NCBI RefSeq assembly: GCF_021129305.1
Contig: NZ_JAJOMB010000002.1
Span: 611,348-675,347, forward strand
DNA: 64,000 nt
Direction: 5' to 3'
Source: Kineosporia babensis
Lineage (GTDB): Bacteria; Actinomycetota; Actinomycetes; Actinomycetales; Kineosporiaceae
The stretch's first letter is position 1. Each line of letters begins with the position of its first letter. Below, piece after piece: positions 63,335 through 64,000 of this stretch. Below the pieces are notes generated by a model. The model was given only the letters and a program-made list of their open reading frames with translations. It made no database searches and was not told the origin of the DNA. The position numbers were made by a program, and so were the translations under genes.

Positions 63335-64000
63335 GTGTCGATCGATCTGCCGGAACCGGTGACCTGGCTGCTGGGGCTGGCCGGGGTGTACTGGCCTGAC
63401 ATCGACGAGGACGCCGTGCGTGAACTCGCCGGGCACGTGCGCCAGTTCGGCGACGATCTGCTGGCCGGGCAGGACACCGCGACCGGCACGATCTCCAGCG
63501 TGGGCTCCGCCTATACCGGTGGCAGCTACGACACTCTCGCCGCGTCCTGGTCGAACGCCTCCTCGGGGCACATGAGCGCCATGCTGACCGCCTGCGAGGG
63601 CTGCGCGCTCGGCCTCGAGAGCACCGCGATGATGATCGAACTGACCAAGGCCGCCGCGGTCGCCCACCTGACCATGCTGGCCACCACCGTCGCGGCCGCC
63701 CAGGCCGCCACCGTGGCCACGTTCGGCCTCTCCCAGGCGGCCTCCGCCGCAGCCATTGCCGCCGCGCGGATGACCACCAACTGGCTCACCACCCAGCTCG
63801 TCGGCTACATCACCGGCCAGCTCATCCTCACTGCGGTCGGGCCTTTGGAGGAGAAGGTCGAGGCGGCCGTGTCCGGACTGGTCTACGAGCAACTCGCCAA
63901 GGCCGCGGTCGCCACCTCCAGCGGAACCATGACCATGGACCCCGACCAGGTCACCACCCACGCCCAGACCATCGACGCCTACGCCAGCGAAGTGGTCGAC
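63335..64000 (+). CDS. WXG100-like, type VII-associated protein (N-terminal part, runs off window)
   Basis: GTG 63335 follows GAGGGG; an upstream ATG at 63311 is in frame. Opening LPEPVTWLLGLAGVYWPDIDEDAVRELAGHV and the region to about residue 220 are helical with an SW-NAS pattern (ASWSNASSGHM), as in the WXG-like N-terminal domains of large secreted toxins (CpnT or polymorphic toxin type). The frame is open at 64000; the C-terminal effector is not seen. Confidence 0.7.
   Translation, partial: MSIDLPEPVTWLLGLAGVYWPDIDEDAVRELAGHVRQFGDDLLAGQDTATGTISSVGSAYTGGSYDTLAASWSNASSGHMSAMLTACEGCALGLESTAMMIELTKAAAVAHLTMLATTVAAAQAATVATFGLSQAASAAAIAAARMTTNWLTTQLVGYITGQLILTAVGPLEEKVEAAVSGLVYEQLAKAAVATSSGTMTMDPDQVTTHAQTIDAYASEVVD

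Overview
The window is high-GC DNA with GTG starts, dense 1-4 nt stop/start overlaps and actinobacterial gene order (ndk, rne, rplU-rpmA-obgE-proB-proA, nadD-rsfS-phosphatase). It is a chromosomal piece of an Actinomycetota member, probably a Kineosporia-like or related spore/soil actinomycete. No sequence search was run, so the genus is a guess.

Region 1 (1-23,100) is core genome. It holds nucleoside diphosphate kinase, a radical-SAM protein with its DUF2344 partner, a very long RNase E/G, a thioredoxin-NHL protein, ribosomal L21/L27, Obg, proline synthesis (proB, proA), a methyltransferase, a polyprenyl-phosphate-type glycosyltransferase, NAD synthesis (nadD), the ribosome silencing factor, and a TetR/Rossmann-protein pair with a likely shared operator.

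Region 2 (23,190-32,160) is accessory. Two identical tRNA-Ala(GGC) genes lie 6.9 kb apart. Beside each is a protein carrying the same uncharacterised C-terminal domain: solo beside the first, fused to an HTH domain beside the second. The fused form is translationally coupled to a DUF6036-type nucleotidyltransferase and looks like a toxin-antitoxin pair. Between the tRNAs are a GGDEF-EAL protein, a YeiH-type transporter and a secreted pectate lyase.

Region 3 (32,160-45,065) is a redox and metal region. It has a GAF-LytTR regulator followed 8 bp later by katG, a cupredoxin-like PQQ-associated protein, a PQQ alcohol dehydrogenase with the Asp-Tyr-Asp signature of lanthanide-dependent enzymes, pqqA-B-C-D-E, and a CaCA-type cation exchanger. 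A betaine-type binding lipoprotein and two paralogous secreted RTX calcium-binding proteins follow. The dehydrogenase lacks a visible signal peptide and no cytochrome c is encoded nearby.

Region 4 (45,250-55,620) contains an operon resembling the archaeal DNA end-resection set (HerA ATPase, SbcD/Mre11, SbcC/Rad50, NurA), then a DinB-like protein and an ABC exporter. Two copies of a small TA-flanked inverted-repeat element (MITE-like) sit at 45,954 and 55,617; each provides the stop codon of the gene before it.

Region 5 (55,780-64,000) has a NarL-type two-component system whose kinase carries an expanded ATP-lid motif, an iron-siderophore ABC operon (binding protein, two permeases, ATPase) with an IdeR/DtxR box and a strong leader hairpin, a GNAT-like protein, and the start of a WXG100-like, type VII-associated gene next to a YbaB-like gene.
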